Assembly (NCBI GenBank): GCA_048939595.1
Contig: JBHLPI010000090.1
Coordinates: forward strand, 1 to 7,967
Length of the DNA stretch: 7,967 nt
Source of the DNA: Hermodarchaeum sp048939595
Lineage (GTDB): Archaea > Asgardarchaeota > Hermodarchaeia > Hermodarchaeales > Hermodarchaeaceae
Direction: 5' to 3'
Under the pieces are notes generated by a model. The model did no database searches. It was not told where the DNA came from and saw nothing but the letters and a program-made list of their open reading frames with translations. Below, piece by piece: positions 6,656 through 7,967 of this stretch. Numbering within the stretch: position 1 is the first letter of the stretch; each line of letters starts with the position of its first letter. The position numbers and the translations under genes were made by a program.

Positions 6656-6675
6656 GTTAATAACGATTTTTCAAT
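6656..6675 (-). promoter_or_regulatory. TATA/BRE-like promoter of the KaiC-like gene
   Basis: On the minus strand TTATTAAC (6656-6663) is preceded by an A-rich GAAAAATCG that suits the archaeal BRE. Transcription would begin near 6630-6635, leaving a leader of about 25 nt with the GAGGTGG ribosome site. The same octamer stands before the paralogous gene at the left edge. Confidence 0.45.
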
Positions 6676-6707
6676 TCCTTATTTTTTCTTTGAGTTAATT
6701 GAAAAAT
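6666..6707. repeat. Perfect 11-bp inverted repeat, terminator or regulator site
   Basis: ATTTTTCAATT (6666-6676) and AATTGAAAAAT (6697-6707) are exact reverse complements separated by 20 nt that include a T-rich run. The repeat sits 23 nt after the stop codon of the channel gene and directly upstream of the TATA-like element of the next gene. It may be an AT-rich stem at the 3' end of the channel mRNA or a two-site operator; its right arm also overlaps the BRE-like region of the KaiC-like gene. Confidence 0.5.
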
Positions 6708-6729
6708 GACTCTTGACAGAATATCGGTT

Positions 6730-7644
6730 TTAGTAAATGGTTTGTGCGATGTCTTCAATAAAATCAGAGCGATGTTCGATGAGTAGTTGAGGATCATCTA
6801 CAAAGATAGTGATTGCGTAGGTAAATGCGATGTGACTGATGGAGACGAGAGAAAAGACCGGTTCGAAGCCAAATTGATCTTTCCAACGTTTACAAACTCC
6901 AGAAAGCAGTTCTTCATATTTTTCTTCTTGGACTTTCACCGGAAACTTCAGTTCTAGGGGATATTGGATAAGATCAGATGGATCCATGACATTGCTAATG
7001 CTTTTCCAAATTCTTGAAGGTATTGATGGCCTTTCGGATAACTCTGCATCAGATGGTTGCTTTCTTTTTCGTTTGCGGTCAAATTTGAAGTTTGTAATAG
7101 GGGAGTTCATGACCGAGTTATTTGGGATTAATGTTACTGAGCCATTGATTTGTCGAAGTTTTGTGTAGTTCATTGTTACTTCCAGAACAATACCTTCATT
7201 TGAACCGATGCGGACGTAATCACCTACATCGAAAGGATCTGCAAAGAGGACATAAATACCGGCAATGAAATTTCGCATGGCGGCACTGATGGCAATACCC
7301 ATTGCGAGACCAATGATAACGGATGCATCACCTACAATCAGGACAACCCAAGCCCAAGCTAAAGGAAGGAAGGCAGTGAGAACAACAATTCCTATCCAAA
7401 TGAAAATCAATCGTATTGCAAGAATAAGGCCGTTGATAGCATCAGCCGGGATTCCTCCGCGGGTTACTCGTTTCCGGAGGAAGCTGATAATCATTGATGC
7501 AATGAGTGCAAGGATAACCCAAACGAGGACTAACTCAATAATGGGGACTATGTAAGGCGCCCAGAAGAGTAGCCACTGAAGAAAGCCTTCGAGAAGTGTA
7601 GTAAGAGGATCGATTGGCTGCATCATAGGATTCACGTTTCTCAT
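6730..7644 (-). CDS. MscS-family small-conductance mechanosensitive channel
   Basis: A 304-residue membrane protein that opens under membrane tension to release solutes during osmotic downshock. Three hydrophobic segments are visible: about 24-56, 72-104 and the pore-lining third helix with its glycine/alanine pattern (about 107-134, GLAMGIAISAAMRNFIAGIYVL). The family signature follows in the beta domain: ADPFDVGDYVRIG, then EGIVLEVTMNYTKLR and LIPNNSVMNSPITNF (135-186). An insertion after it (about 188-225), starting with a Lys/Arg-rich run DRKRKRK, interrupts the usual passage to the C-terminal alpha/beta domain (about 228-304). The ATG overlaps the stop codon of the upstream M42 peptidase gene as ATGA, and no separate ribosome site is seen, so translation is probably coupled; in-frame ATGs at residues 7 and 8 are alternatives. 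The final helix-rich tail is short, close to minimal MscS length. Confidence 0.93.
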   Translation of the reverse strand: MRNVNPMMQPIDPLTTLLEGFLQWLLFWAPYIVPIIELVLVWVILALIASMIISFLRKRVTRGGIPADAINGLILAIRLIFIWIGIVVLTAFLPLAWAWVVLIVGDASVIIGLAMGIAISAAMRNFIAGIYVLFADPFDVGDYVRIGSNEGIVLEVTMNYTKLRQINGSVTLIPNNSVMNSPITNFKFDRKRKRKQPSDAELSERPSIPSRIWKSISNVMDPSDLIQYPLELKFPVKVQEEKYEELLSGVCKRWKDQFGFEPVFSLVSISHIAFTYAITIFVDDPQLLIEHRSDFIEDIAQTIY

Positions 7645-7967
7645 ATATTAGGGAGTTTGAGTTTTGATATACCTGTCTTGAGGAGAGCAACGAGGTGACC
7701 TAAGTCGTCTAGATGGCAAATTTCTACGGTTGAATGCAGATATCGAACAGCAACTGAAAGAGCCATCATATAAGCCCCCGTGCCAGCTCGTTGAATAGCT
7801 GCACCATCAGTTCCTCCTCCAGTAGCTCCCACTTGTAATGGAATTGAAGCTTTTTCAGCAATAGTCTCAAACTGTCTACGAAGCTCAGATGAAGCTATGG
7901 CCCGATTATCATGTAATCGGAGAACGGGTCCGTTACCGAGTTTGACCGGAGCGAGATGATAAGGAAC
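7641..7967 (-). CDS. M42-family metallo-aminopeptidase (C-terminal part, cut by window edge)
   Basis: The minus strand reads open from the right edge to the TGA at 7641-7643, giving the last 108 residues. The sequence follows the C-terminal catalytic domain of M42 (TET/FrvX-type) cobalt- or zinc-dependent aminopeptidases: GNGPVLRLHDNRAIAS, then AEKASIPLQ, GATGGGTDGAAIQ, and RYLHSTVEICHLDDL. The His in RYLHS matches the conserved metal ligand of this family, and GGTD is the usual active-site loop. Such enzymes form large cytosolic tetrahedral or smaller assemblies that trim peptides released by the proteasome; annotations as endoglucanase are historical. The remaining catalytic residues lie beyond the window. 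The stop overlaps the start of the MscS gene by four bases, marking one transcription unit whose promoter is outside the window. Confidence 0.9.
   Translation of the reverse strand, partial: VPYHLAPVKLGNGPVLRLHDNRAIASSELRRQFETIAEKASIPLQVGATGGGTDGAAIQRAGTGAYMMALSVAVRYLHSTVEICHLDDLGHLVALLKTGISKLKLPNI

Overview
The window looks like archaeal chromosomal DNA of moderate GC. The reasons are TATA-box-like elements about 25-30 bp upstream of several predicted starts, a pair of KaiC/RecA-superfamily ATPases of a type common in archaea, an M42 (TET-type) aminopeptidase, and Shine-Dalgarno-led genes in short, tightly packed transcription units. An Asgard or other mesophilic/thermophilic archaeon is plausible, but the lineage cannot be fixed from the sequence alone.

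Layout, left to right. (1) Positions 1-413, minus strand: the N-terminal part of a KaiC/RecA-like protein cut by the window edge. (2) Positions 553-2528, plus strand: a two-gene unit made of an extended-SDR NAD-dependent epimerase/dehydratase overlapped by one base by a 3-hydroxyacyl-CoA dehydrogenase, driven by a TATA box near 509-516. (3) Positions 2530-5501, minus strand: a second two-gene unit, an MFS organic-acid-type transporter followed 32 nt later by a thiamine-diphosphate-dependent enzyme of the acetolactate synthase / 2-hydroxyacyl-CoA lyase superfamily. Units 2 and 3 meet tail to tail with one base between stop codons. (4) Positions 5502-5858: a 357-bp stretch with no convincing gene; its middle (about 5597-5820) is GC-rich and full of inverted repeats and may encode a structured RNA. 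(5) Positions 5859-6608, minus strand: a complete paralogue of the protein in (1). (6) Positions 6609-6729: an intergenic stretch with an 11-bp perfect inverted repeat, a TATA-like element and paired direct repeats. (7) Positions 6730-7967, minus strand: an MscS-family mechanosensitive channel translationally coupled (ATGA overlap) to the 3' end of an M42 metallo-aminopeptidase that runs off the right edge.

How the genes may work together: the plus-strand pair looks like NAD(H)-dependent metabolism of a hydroxyacyl-CoA or related substrate. The minus-strand pair suggests import of a small carboxylate and its C-C cleavage, decarboxylation or ligation by the ThDP enzyme. The two KaiC-like proteins share a P-loop that has lost its lysine and threonine, while Walker B and a glutamate after strand 2 remain. 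They are the most unusual element here: apparently a family of RecA-fold proteins that do not bind ATP in the standard way, duplicated on either side of the metabolic genes.
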